Below, piece by piece: positions 54,351 through 62,142 of a stretch of DNA of 64,000 nucleotides. The notes below the pieces were generated by a model that worked only from the letters and a program-made list of their open reading frames with translations, was not told the DNA's origin and did not search any database. The position numbers and the translations under genes are program-made. Numbering within the stretch: position 1 is the first letter of the stretch; the number at the start of each line of letters is the position of its first letter. Source of the stretch: CAVZBW01 sp963773635 (lineage in GTDB: Bacteria; Actinomycetota; Acidimicrobiia; Acidimicrobiales; RAAP-2). Location: assembly GCA_963773635.1 (NCBI GenBank), contig CAVZBW010000005.1, forward strand, positions 2,542,001 to 2,606,000, written 5' to 3'.

Positions 54351-55549
54351 CCCCCCGCCGAACCCGGTTCCAGGCCACCCGGGGCTGCGACCGTGGGATC
54401 CGCCGGGGGTCCCTCCGCGGCCCGCTCGTCGAGGTAGTCCGGCGACGTCAGGCCGAGGCGTCGCATCGCCGTGCCGGTCAGCGCCTCGAGGACGCAGCGG
54501 TGTGCGAACAGCGCCGTGATGTTGTTCCCGACGTCATAGGGCGGGCTGACCTCGACGACGTCCATCGCCACCATTCCCACCTCGGCGCTCAGGCGCCGAA
54601 CCGCACGCAGGACCTGGGCGCTGGTCAGGCCGCCCGGCTCCGGCGAGCCCGTGCCCGGGGCGTGAGCGGGGTCCACGGCATCCACGTCCACCGAGATGTA
54701 GAGGTGGTCGGCCGAACCCGAGAGCGCCTCGTTCACCGCCCGTTCGAGCACGGTGTCGAAGCCATGGCGCTGCACCTCCGCCATGAAGTGCGAGTGCATC
54801 CCCTGCTCCTCCATCCAGGCCACGACGTCGGGGCCCGGCCAGTAGCCCCGCAGGCCGACCTGCACGAAGTTGCGCCCGAGCACCGCGCCGCTCTCGATGA
54901 GCCGGCGCATCGGCGTGCCGTGGCTAGCCAGGACACCTTGCATGTCGGGCGCGGTGTCGGCATGCGCGTCGAAGTGCACGATGCCGACTCGCCCGTAGCC
55001 GTAGGCATCGGCCACCGCCGTCGCGGCCGGCCACGTGATGCCGTGGTCGCCGCCCAAGATGACCGGTATGGCGCCGCCCTCGAGGATCTCGGCCACGAAG
55101 GACCGGATGTTGGCGTACGAGCGATCGGTGCTGCCGATGATGATCTCCGCATCCCCGTAGTCGCAGACGCGGAGGTGTTCAAAGGGATCGACCCTCACGT
55201 GGAGGTGCGGGCGGGCCCAAGGGGGTGAAGGCAGGTGGTCGCAGGTCCGGATCGCCTGGGGGCCGAGGTGGGTCCCCGAGCGCGTCACCGCCGTGCCGTC
55301 CCAGGGAGCGCCGCCGACGGCTACGTCGATGCCGCCCGCCCGCAGGTCGTCCGGTGTGAGGCACACGGGCAGCTTCATGAACGTGGGTATGCCCTGCCAG
55401 GCGAGCTCCAGCTCGTAGCGATGCAGATAGAGGGGCCCCGGAGGCCGGGGAGGCCCCGGAGGGCGCGGCGGCCCCTGCTCGCTCTGCGACACGGAGGCTC
55501 CTTTCGGATCGGCGGTCGGTGGCGCGTTGGCCTCTTCGCCGGCGCTCAT
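54347..55549 (-). CDS. Ureohydrolase (agmatinase/arginase superfamily), possible guanidine hydrolase
   Basis: A 400-residue enzyme with the complete binuclear metal site: ILGGDHGITWP, HFDAHADTAPDM, and SVDVDAVDPAHAPGTGSPE. An N-terminal extension of about 75 residues precedes the ureohydrolase core, making it longer than ordinary agmatinase. It would hydrolyse a guanidino group to urea and an amine (or ammonia). Nickel-dependent guanidine hydrolases and metformin hydrolases belong to this superfamily and are often mislabelled agmatinase. Its place in an operon led by a guanidine-type riboswitch makes guanidine or an N-alkylguanidine more likely than agmatine. ATGA overlaps link it to genes on both sides. 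Confidence 0.85.
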   Translation of the reverse strand: MSAGEEANAPPTADPKGASVSQSEQGPPRPPGPPRPPGPLYLHRYELELAWQGIPTFMKLPVCLTPDDLRAGGIDVAVGGAPWDGTAVTRSGTHLGPQAIRTCDHLPSPPWARPHLHVRVDPFEHLRVCDYGDAEIIIGSTDRSYANIRSFVAEILEGGAIPVILGGDHGITWPAATAVADAYGYGRVGIVHFDAHADTAPDMQGVLASHGTPMRRLIESGAVLGRNFVQVGLRGYWPGPDVVAWMEEQGMHSHFMAEVQRHGFDTVLERAVNEALSGSADHLYISVDVDAVDPAHAPGTGSPEPGGLTSAQVLRAVRRLSAEVGMVAMDVVEVSPPYDVGNNITALFAHRCVLEALTGTAMRRLGLTSPDYLDERAAEGPPADPTVAAPGGLEPGSAGG

Positions 55550-56544
55550 TCGACGGCGATCCTCGGGTCGGCCACCGCTTGGAGGATGTCGACGACGGTG
55601 TTGATCAGGACGTACCCGACGCCGAGCACGAGCGTCACCCCGGCGATGGCGGGGAAGTCGGCCTGGGGGATGCTCTGGTCGGTGTACAGGCCGATGCCGG
55701 GCCACGCGAAGATCGTCTCGATCACCACCACGCCGGCGAACATGAGGCCGACCTGGAGGCCGGTCATCGACAAGGCGGCGGTCAGCGAGTTGCGCAGGGC
55801 GTGCCGGAGGACCACGGTGCGCTCCCGCAGCCCCTTGGACCGCGCCGTACGGACGAAGTCGGAGCTCATGGCCGACTCCAACGAGTTGCGGAGCACCCGG
55901 CCGATGGACACCGCAGGACCGAGCGCCACGCAGAAGGCCGGCAGGATGAGATGGCGGATGCCGTCCCAGGTCACGGCCCACTGGCCGTGGAGCAGGCCGT
56001 CCACCACGATGATGCCGGTCGGGCCCGTGGGCGCGTTGACGTAGGAGGTGTCGCCGGTGGCCGGCAGCCAGTGCAGGGTGCTGTTGAGCAGGAGGATGCC
56101 GAGGAGGGCCAGCAGGAAGGACGGAACCGAGGCGCCACCGATCATGAGGACCCGGATGACCGCCGACGACCGCCAGCGGCCCGCTGCGGCCAGGCCCATC
56201 AGCGCCCCCAGCACCACCGCGATGCCGAGCCCGGTCACCGCCAGCTCGACGGTGGCCGGGAGGTAGGCCGCGAGGTCGGTGGACACGGCGCGCCGCGTGC
56301 GCAACGACTCTCCGAGGTTCCCGTCAAACAAATGCCCCACGTAGTGCAGGTACTGCGAGATCAGCGGCTCGTCGTAGCCGAGGACCTTGTTCTCGTGGGC
56401 GACGGCCGCGGCGGAGGCATTGGGGCCGAGGTAGGCGTGGGCCGGGCTCGTGTGGCTGAGCTTCTGCAGCAGGAAGACGATGGCCGTCAGCACGAGCAGG
56501 ATGACGACCATGGCCACGAGCCGCTTCGCCACCAGCCGGATCAC
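55546..56544 (-). CDS. ABC transporter permease, DppB/OppB type
   Basis: A 332-residue six-helix permease: LVAKRLVAMVVILLVLTAIV at the start, FDGNLGESLRTRRAVSTDLA, ATVELAVTGLGIAVVLGALM, and the coupling EAA-like loop DFVRTARSKGLRERTVVLRH ending ALRNSL. This is the first integral subunit of a peptide/nickel-type importer. GTG overlaps the DppC-type stop as GTGA. Confidence 0.9.
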   Translation of the reverse strand: MIRLVAKRLVAMVVILLVLTAIVFLLQKLSHTSPAHAYLGPNASAAAVAHENKVLGYDEPLISQYLHYVGHLFDGNLGESLRTRRAVSTDLAAYLPATVELAVTGLGIAVVLGALMGLAAAGRWRSSAVIRVLMIGGASVPSFLLALLGILLLNSTLHWLPATGDTSYVNAPTGPTGIIVVDGLLHGQWAVTWDGIRHLILPAFCVALGPAVSIGRVLRNSLESAMSSDFVRTARSKGLRERTVVLRHALRNSLTAALSMTGLQVGLMFAGVVVIETIFAWPGIGLYTDQSIPQADFPAIAGVTLVLGVGYVLINTVVDILQAVADPRIAVE

Positions 56545-57422
56545 TTCGAACCGCCCGTCACGTCGTTGAGGGCGTCGCCGGACAGGTTCGCCGCGAGCGC
56601 CAGCAGGAAGATGGCGATGGCCGGCATGACCGGGATCCACCACTCCTGGAGCAGGTACTCGAGCCCGCGGGCCGACATCGCCCCGAGCTCCGGCGCCGGT
56701 GCCGGCGCTCCGAGCCCGAGGAACGAGAGCGAGGCGAGGGTGACGACGAGGTTGCCCACGTCGAGGCTGGCGGTCACCACGATGGCGGGGACGGCACCGG
56801 GCAGGAGGTGACGCAAGGCCCGCCGAGCCGGGCCGGCGCCGGCCAGTCTCGCCGCCTCGAGATGCGGTCGGGCCGAGAGGGCACGGATCTCGCCGCGCAT
56901 GATGCGGGCGTAAAAGGGCCACCACACGATCATCACCGCGACGAGGATGTGGAAGTAGCTCGGCCCGAGGGCCGCAACGATGGCGATCGCGAGGAGAGGT
57001 CCGGGCAGGGCGAGGAAGAGATCCGTCAACCGCATGAGCACGGTGTCGACCCACCCCCCCACGGCCCCCGCCACGAGGCCGATCACGCCGCCGATCACGA
57101 CGCCCGAGGTCACGACGATCAAGACGCCCGACAGGCTGGTCCGCAGCCCGTAGAGGACCCGGCTGAAGATGTCGTAGCCGACCTCGTCGGTGCCGAGGAG
57201 GTGGCCCGCGTGGAAGGGCGGCGTAAAGGGTTGGCCCGAGGGCACGATCGGGTTGTAGGGAGCGATGACCGGCGCCAGGACCGCCAGGAGCACCAACACG
57301 AGGAGCAGGACGGCGCCGCAGCGGTCGACGATCGAAGAGCGGCGCAGCGCCTGGGTGGGACTTCCCAGTCGAGCGAGGCCCCGCCGACCTGGCGAGGGTA
57401 CGAATGCCTCAGCGACGGCCAT
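56541..57422 (-). CDS. ABC transporter permease, DppC/OppC type
   Basis: A 293-residue permease: GAVLLLVLVLLAVLAPVIAP, the family motif FHAGHLLGTDEVGYDIFSRV (HLLGTDxxGxDxxSR), RLTDLFLALPGPLLAIAIVA, and the coupling loop PHLEAARLAGAGPARRALRH. It pairs with the DppB-type subunit. The ATG at 57422 overlaps the ATPase stop by 14 bases. Confidence 0.9.
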   Translation of the reverse strand: MAVAEAFVPSPGRRGLARLGSPTQALRRSSIVDRCGAVLLLVLVLLAVLAPVIAPYNPIVPSGQPFTPPFHAGHLLGTDEVGYDIFSRVLYGLRTSLSGVLIVVTSGVVIGGVIGLVAGAVGGWVDTVLMRLTDLFLALPGPLLAIAIVAALGPSYFHILVAVMIVWWPFYARIMRGEIRALSARPHLEAARLAGAGPARRALRHLLPGAVPAIVVTASLDVGNLVVTLASLSFLGLGAPAPAPELGAMSARGLEYLLQEWWIPVMPAIAIFLLALAANLSGDALNDVTGGSK

Positions 57423-58557
57423 CGCCGTGCTCCTTCGACGTCGATGGAGCCACCGGGGCCACCGGGGCCTCGTCGGGCGCACCGCTCGCAGGCGTCCCCC
57501 CGCCACCGAGCGACACGGGGCAGGCGACCCGACGACCACCGGTCGAGTCCGCGAGCGGCGGTGCGGGCCCGCTCGAGCACGAGGGGATGGCCGACAGGCA
57601 TCGGGGATGGAACTCGCAGCCCGAGGGGGGATCGATGGGGTTGGCCGGTTCGCCCAGGAGCGCCATCCGGTGTCGATCGAGTCCCGGGACCGCGTCGAGC
57701 AGCGACTTGGTGTACGGGTGCGAGGGCGATCGGCACACTTCCTCGGCGGGACCGAGCTCGACGATCCGGCCGAGGTACATGACGGCGATCCGGTCGGCCA
57801 CCATGCGGGCGGCCGCGAGGTCGTGGGTGACGAAGAGCACCGCCATGTTGAGCTCTCGCCGCAGCCGGCCGATGAGGTTGAGCACGGTCGCCGCAAGGGA
57901 CACGTCGAGGGCGCTCGTGGGCTCGTCGCAGAGGAGCACCTCCGGGGGGATCACGGTGGCGCGGGCCAGGGCCACTCTCTGGCGCTGCCCGCCCGAGAGC
58001 TGCATCGGCTTCGCGCCGGCGACCTGCTGGGGAAGCCCCACCTGGCCCAGGACCGTCCGCACCCGCTCCGAGCGGCCCGCCCGCCCGAGGCCCTCGTGCC
58101 GGAGCCGCTCGCCGATCAGCTCTCCGACGGTCATCCACGGCGTGAGCGAGGCCCCGGCGTCCTGGAACACCATCTGGGGCCGGCCGCCCCGGCCGACCTC
58201 GATCTCCCCGGCGTCGAGCGGCTGGAGACCGGCGATGGAGCGGAGCAGCGTCGACTTGCCGCAGCCGCTCTCGCCCACGAGCGCGACGGCCTCGCCCTCC
58301 ACCAGTTGGAGATCGACCCCCCGCAGCGCGTGGAGGCGCCGGCGGTGCAGAGTCGAGCCGACCTCGAAGCCCTTGTGGATGTCGTGCACGAGCACCGCCG
58401 GCGCCGGACCGCCGATGCGCGGCTCGGCAGAGGGCCACGGCGGCGCCACCGCTTCCTGGAGCGACGCCGCGCCGACGGACTCGAGGCGGACGCACGCGGC
58501 GGTCCGGGAATCTTGCGGGATCCCGGCCGGACTCCAGCTCGGGCGGAGCGACCTCAC
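57409..58557 (-). CDS. ABC transporter ATPase, DppF/OppF type
   Basis: A 382-residue ATPase: Walker A GESGCGKSTLL, signature LSGGQRQRVALARA, Walker B VLLCDEPTSALD and switch His in VLFVTHDLA. The oligopeptide-type C-terminal extension is present (EVCRSPSHPYTKSLLDAVPG, CEFHPRC), which usually carries an iron-sulfur or Cys motif. A Pro/Ala-rich tail follows. GTG overlaps the previous stop as GTGA. Confidence 0.9.
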   Translation of the reverse strand: MRSLRPSWSPAGIPQDSRTAACVRLESVGAASLQEAVAPPWPSAEPRIGGPAPAVLVHDIHKGFEVGSTLHRRRLHALRGVDLQLVEGEAVALVGESGCGKSTLLRSIAGLQPLDAGEIEVGRGGRPQMVFQDAGASLTPWMTVGELIGERLRHEGLGRAGRSERVRTVLGQVGLPQQVAGAKPMQLSGGQRQRVALARATVIPPEVLLCDEPTSALDVSLAATVLNLIGRLRRELNMAVLFVTHDLAAARMVADRIAVMYLGRIVELGPAEEVCRSPSHPYTKSLLDAVPGLDRHRMALLGEPANPIDPPSGCEFHPRCLSAIPSCSSGPAPPLADSTGGRRVACPVSLGGGGTPASGAPDEAPVAPVAPSTSKEHGDGRR

Positions 58558-59549
58558 AGCTCGTCGCCCCGATGCTCGCACCGTGGTGCGAACGCGCAAC
58601 CCGGCGGCAGGTGCTGGGGGTCCGGCGGCTCTCCCCGCAGGGCGACGACGGGCCTGCTGCGGTCCGTGTCGAGCAGGAGCCGGGAGCGCAGCAATCCGAC
58701 CGTGTAGGGATGGCGAGGGTGCAAAAAGACCTCTTGGGCCGGCCCCACCTCTGCCAGCCGCCCGCCATAGAGCACGGCGATGCGGTCCGAGATCTGGGCG
58801 GCCACGCCGAGGTCGTGCGTCACGAGGACGAAGCTCGTCTTGAGCTCGCTGCGCAGCGTCGAGAGCAAGTCCAGGATCTGTGCCTGGACGGTCACGTCGA
58901 GGGCGGTGGTCGGCTCGTCGGCGACGACGAGGGACGGGCTTCCGGCGATGGCCATGGCGATCATGACCCGCTGGCGGAGCCCGCCGGAGAGCTCGTGGGG
59001 ATAGGCGGGAGGCGTCGTCGGGATCGGGGACGCCGACCGCGTCGAGCAGTCGGACCGCCTCGTCGTTCGAGCCGGCCGCCTCGGCGACCTGGCGACCGAC
59101 GCGCATGGTCGGGATTGAGCGAGGTCATCGGATCCTGGAAGACGGCCCCGAGGTGACGCTTGCGCACGAGCCGGCCTCCTCGGCGTCGACGCCGTCACCA
59201 TGTCGGTACCGCACACCGGGCGGCGCCCCTCACCTGGGGGTGGGGCTCGAGAGGGGAGGAGCCCGAGCAGCGTCAGGCCGAGCACGCTCTTGCCCGATCC
59301 CGACTCTCCCACGAGGCCGAGGATCTCGCCGCGGGCGATCTCGAGGGAGACCCCCCGCAGCGCCCGCACGGTCCCGCCCGCCCGGGAGAAGGACAGGTGC
59401 AAGTCCTCGACCGAGACGGTCGGGGTCCCCTCGGGAGGCCGTCCGCCGGCGGAGGGCGGCGCCACCCGGGACGCGGGAGGGCGCTCCGCGTCGAGTCCGC
59501 CGTGCTCGACGTCACGGGAGCGGCGGCCGATCGACGGCAGCACGGTCAT
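58554..59549 (-). CDS. ABC transporter ATPase, DppD/OppD type, with several frameshifts
   Basis: Walker A (GLVGESGSGKSVLGLTLLG), signature (HELSGGLRQRVMIAMA), Walker B (LVVADEPTTALD), FVLVTHDLG and the C-terminal HPRHPYTVGLLRS and CAFAPRCEHRGDEL are in the main frame. The segment between Walker A and the signature is broken: RKRHLGAVFQDPMTSLNP is in a second frame and MRVGRQVAEAAGSNDEAVRL in a third. About four single-base changes between 59010 and 59190 restore one protein. All pieces match the family, so sequence error is likely. ATG at 59549 overlaps the creatininase stop as ATGA. Confidence 0.82.
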   Translation of the reverse strand: MTVLPSIGRRSRDVEHGGLDAERPPASRVAPPSAGGRPPEGTPTVSVEDLHLSFSRAGGTVRALRGVSLEIARGEILGLVGESGSGKSVLGLTLLGLLPSRAPPPGEGRRPVCGTDMVTASTPRRPARAQASPRGRLPGSDDLAQSRPCASVARSPRRPARTTRRSDCSTRSASPIPTTPPAYPHELSGGLRQRVMIAMAIAGSPSLVVADEPTTALDVTVQAQILDLLSTLRSELKTSFVLVTHDLGVAAQISDRIAVLYGGRLAEVGPAQEVFLHPRHPYTVGLLRSRLLLDTDRSRPVVALRGEPPDPQHLPPGCAFAPRCEHRGDEL

Positions 59550-60403
59550 CCTCCCGACCACCGAGCGCGGCACCTCACGGAGCCCTCAGGGGCTGAGGGC
59601 TCCCGGCGAGCGGAGGCTCCTCCGCCCGTCCGCGCGCCGACCATCTCGGTGATCGAATCGACGGCCGACTCGAACAGGCGACGACCCAGCGTGGCCGTCG
59701 CCTCGGACGGGCGGCCCGTTACGCCGTTGATCGAGAGGGAGGGAGCCGTATACCGGAACACCAGGTCCCCGGTCCGGTCCGGGTCGTCGGCATCGGCGAC
59801 CCGCGGCCAGCGGACCATGTGCGGGGCAACGGCGAGCATCAGCGACGTCTCGGCCCGGTTGGCGTGCACGTCCGCGCCGTCGAGCGAGATCTCGGCCGCC
59901 ACCTCGGCGTTGGCCTCCCACCAACCGACGACACCCATACGCAGGTCGGGCCTCTCCAGCCTCACGTGGTCCGATGCGACGCCCAGCGCAGCGGCGTTTC
60001 CGAAGTGGCCGTTGAGCACCAGCAGCCGACGGAGCCCGGATCCGCCCGCCCAATCGGCGACCGCACGCACGGCGTCCGCCAGCCCGGTCGGCGTGAGCGA
60101 CAGGGTCCCGGGCAGCTCACGACCGTGGCCGAAGCTGCACGCAACGGCGATCGACGGGAGGACCGGTGCTGCGGTCCGAGCGGAGACGGCTTCGGCGATC
60201 GCGGTGGCGACGATCGTGTCGGTCCCGACCGGGAGATGCGGTCCGTGCTGTTCGGTGGCCCCCACCGGAAGCAGACCGACCTCGTTGGGACGCTCTTCCA
60301 GCAGGGCGCGAATCTCGGGCCAGGCCAGCTCGTCCCACCGGACCGGCCGAGACGGCGTGTCCTCGCCCACCGGACGATTCCCGTTGTCACCCATCTCCGC
60401 CAT
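59546..60403 (-). CDS. Creatininase family amidohydrolase
   Basis: A 285-residue protein of the creatinine amidohydrolase fold: VGLLPVGATEQHGPHLPVGT with metal-binding Glu, His and Asp, SFGHGRELPGTLSLTP, LLVLNGHFGNAAALGVA with another metal ligand, and HANRAETSLMLAVAP with Glu. Relatives open creatinine, cleave amides in FAPy or riboflavin pathways, or process mycofactocin peptide (MftE). MftE is improbable here because no other mycofactocin biosynthesis gene is present. In this operon a cyclic guanidino or amide substrate is plausible. It starts 43 bases after the glutamine synthetase stop. Confidence 0.85.
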   Translation of the reverse strand: MAEMGDNGNRPVGEDTPSRPVRWDELAWPEIRALLEERPNEVGLLPVGATEQHGPHLPVGTDTIVATAIAEAVSARTAAPVLPSIAVACSFGHGRELPGTLSLTPTGLADAVRAVADWAGGSGLRRLLVLNGHFGNAAALGVASDHVRLERPDLRMGVVGWWEANAEVAAEISLDGADVHANRAETSLMLAVAPHMVRWPRVADADDPDRTGDLVFRYTAPSLSINGVTGRPSEATATLGRRLFESAVDSITEMVGARTGGGASARREPSAPEGSVRCRARWSGG

Positions 60404-60445
60404 CTCGCCGCCTCGTCTCGTCCGACGCCTCGTCTCGCCCTCGGC

Positions 60446-61851
60446 TCAGAACATCGTCAGATAGGTCTCGCGTTCCCAGTCCGAGACCTGGGCGTGGTAG
60501 GCGTCCCACTCGCCCGCTTCATGTCGCCGTAGGCGGAGACAAAGGACTCCGGGAACACCTCGTGGGTGAGCGGGTCGGCGTCGAACGCCTCGATCGCCTC
60601 GAGCAGGTTGCGCGGCAGCCGGGTGGCGCAGGTCGCCGCCGGCGGCCCGGGCGCTCCAGTCGTAGGTGATGTCCTCGATCGGCTCGCCCGGGTCGAGGCC
60701 CTCGCGGATGCCTTCCAGCCCGGCCGCGAGCATGAACGCGGCGGCGAGGTAGGTGTTGGCGGCCGAGTCGACGCCGCGGTTCTCGACCGCGGGCCGGTTG
60801 CGGGGCAGCCGGAGCATGCACGAGCGGTTGTTGTCGCCGTACGCCGCGAACACGCGGCGCCCACGACACGGTGCCGTCGGCGAGGCGCGGCTGCAGCCGC
60901 TTGTAGGAGTTGACCGTGGGCGTCGCAGATCGCCGCGATCGCGGGCGCGTGGCGCATGATGCCGGCGACGAAGCGAGTAGGCGAGCTTGCTCCAGCCCTT
61001 GCCCCGCTCGTCGTCGGCGTCGCGGAAGAGGTTCGCCTCGGTCGTCGAGGTCGGCGATGCTCATGTTGAAGTGGTGCCCGGAGCCCCAGGCCGATCGTGT
61101 ACGGCTTGGGCATGAAGGTCGCGACGAGCCCCGCCTCCTTGGCGGCCTGCTTGACCATCAGCCGGAAGAAGGCGAGCTGGTCGGCCATCTCGCAGCGCCG
61201 GGGCGTAGTCGAAGTCGAACTCGTACTGGCCGTCGCCGCCCTCGCTGTCGAAGCTGAAGAGCCCGAAGCCGCGACTCGCTCAGGTAGCGCGACCATCGGC
61301 TCGAGGAACGGCATCGCGTCGAGCTCGGCCTCGACGTCGTACGCCTGCGTCGGCCTGAGCTTGCCGCTGACGGCGCGATCGGCTCGAGGTAGCCGTCGCG
61401 TGCGGTCGAGCGACGTCAGGGTCGAACACGTACAGCTCGGGCTCGACGCCGAGGTTGAGCATGTAGCCGAGCTCGGCCGCGGCCTTGGCGAGCTGCCGCT
61501 TCAGGATCGAGCGGGTGCAGTGCGCGAACGGCTCGCGACCGCCGAAGCTGCAGGTCGGCGGCCATCCACGCGAAGCGGCGTGTCCCACGGCATGACGCGC
61601 AGCGTCGCGAGGTCGGGGACGGCGACGCACTCGTCCTCGTTCGGCGTCATCTGCCCGAGGTCGCCCATGCCCCGCGGCGTGTAGCGCTCGGAGCCGGCGA
61701 GCAGGTTCGGGAGGTGGTCGATGGGGACGACCTTCGACTTCGCCCGGCCGGTGATGTCGACAAAGGAAGCAAAGACGTACTCCACTCCCCGGTCCTGCAG
61801 CGACCGGGCAAGCTCTGCGTACCGCTCGTCGACCGGCATGATCGTGTCCAT
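60446..61851 (-). CDS. Glutamine synthetase family protein (GlnT-like gamma-glutamyl ligase), heavily frameshifted
   Basis: The first 92 codons are uninterrupted: ELARSLQDRGVEYVFASFVD, ITGRAKSKVVPIDHLPNLL. The rest needs about a dozen one-base corrections between 60522 and 61568. All pieces are family-like and in order: REPFAHCTRSILKRQLAKAA, LGYMLNLGVEPELYVFDPDV, GLFSFDSEGGDGQYEFDFDY, LVATFMPKPYTIG, GSGHHFNMSIADLDD, YGDNNRSCMLRLPRNRPAVE and NTYLAAAFMLAAGLEGIREG. Joined it is a complete enzyme of about 455 residues of the GlnT/type III-like group that links glutamate to ammonia or alkylamines using ATP. It is directly downstream of the riboswitch. Conservation of every piece argues for sequencing or assembly indels rather than decay. 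Confidence 0.8.
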
Positions 61852-61864
61852 AGGGTGGCCTCTC

Positions 61865-61997
61865 TAAAACGAAAGAGCCCAGAAGGTCTCGAGACCTCCC
61901 GGGCTTTTGTCCCTCCGTGTCATGCCGGGCGAGCAGCGCCGACATGTGCCCCTCTCGGACCAGACCCTCCAGCGCGAGCGGAGCGGAACCCTAGGGG
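61865..61997 (-). ncRNA. ykkC-family riboswitch, probably guanidine-I type, with expression platform
   Basis: Read on the minus strand, the leader has the conserved ykkC blocks in order: CTAGGGTTCCGC (61994-61983), CTGGTCCGAGAG (61963-61952), ACACGGAGGGA (61920-61910) and CAAAAGCCCGGGAG (61909-61896). A stem CTCC/GGAG lies between the first two, and CATG.../...CATG arms form the second helix between the second and third. The GCCCGGGAG block also forms the left arm of a terminator, so ligand binding would prevent termination and switch the glutamine synthetase operon on. Subtype 1 senses guanidine; subtypes 2 sense ppGpp, PRPP or nucleotides and share much of this core. The guanidine reading is favoured by the ureohydrolase and creatininase downstream. 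Confidence 0.88.
61876..61905 (-). terminator. Riboswitch-controlled intrinsic terminator
   Basis: The minus strand AGCCCGGGAGGTCTC pairs along its full length (two G-T pairs) with GAGACCTTCTGGGCT, then CTTTCGTTTT supplies a T-rich tail. The left arm overlaps the conserved 3' part of the aptamer. Confidence 0.8.
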
Positions 61998-62029
61998 CGA
62001 TTCAGTTGTTTGCTACGCCTTCGTCCAGT

Positions 62030-62060
62030 GCGGTCTCACCGGATCGCCCGGTGAGACCGC
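62030..62060 (-). terminator. Strong hairpin after the binding-protein gene
   Basis: GCGGTCTCACCGG and CCGGTGAGACCGC are perfect 13-base arms around a 5-base loop, 83 bases after the binding-protein stop and 33 bases before the riboswitch. No T-run follows. It may end the upstream transcript, so that the riboswitch operon needs its own promoter, which I cannot identify, or it may only attenuate readthrough. Confidence 0.5.
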
Positions 62061-62142
62061 CGCACGCCTCCTTCTTTCGCATCGTCGATTCCCCGCGGCC
62101 ACACGGGCGGCCGAGAGCCGCTCGAGGCGGTCACGTTCCTGG

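Noticed and set aside
54347..55981. 544-codon ureohydrolase frame with long N-terminus
   Set aside because: The first 144 codons overlap the permease gene in another frame; ATG 55549 with the ATGA overlap is the better start.
57409..59106. 565-codon frame suggesting a large fused ATPase
   Set aside because: The N-terminal part is a frameshifted piece of the DppD-type gene; the real DppF-type gene starts at the GTGA overlap at 58557.
59546..60403. Creatininase-family gene as mycofactocin maturase MftE
   Set aside because: No mftA-D or F genes nearby and an operon context of transporter and ureohydrolase.
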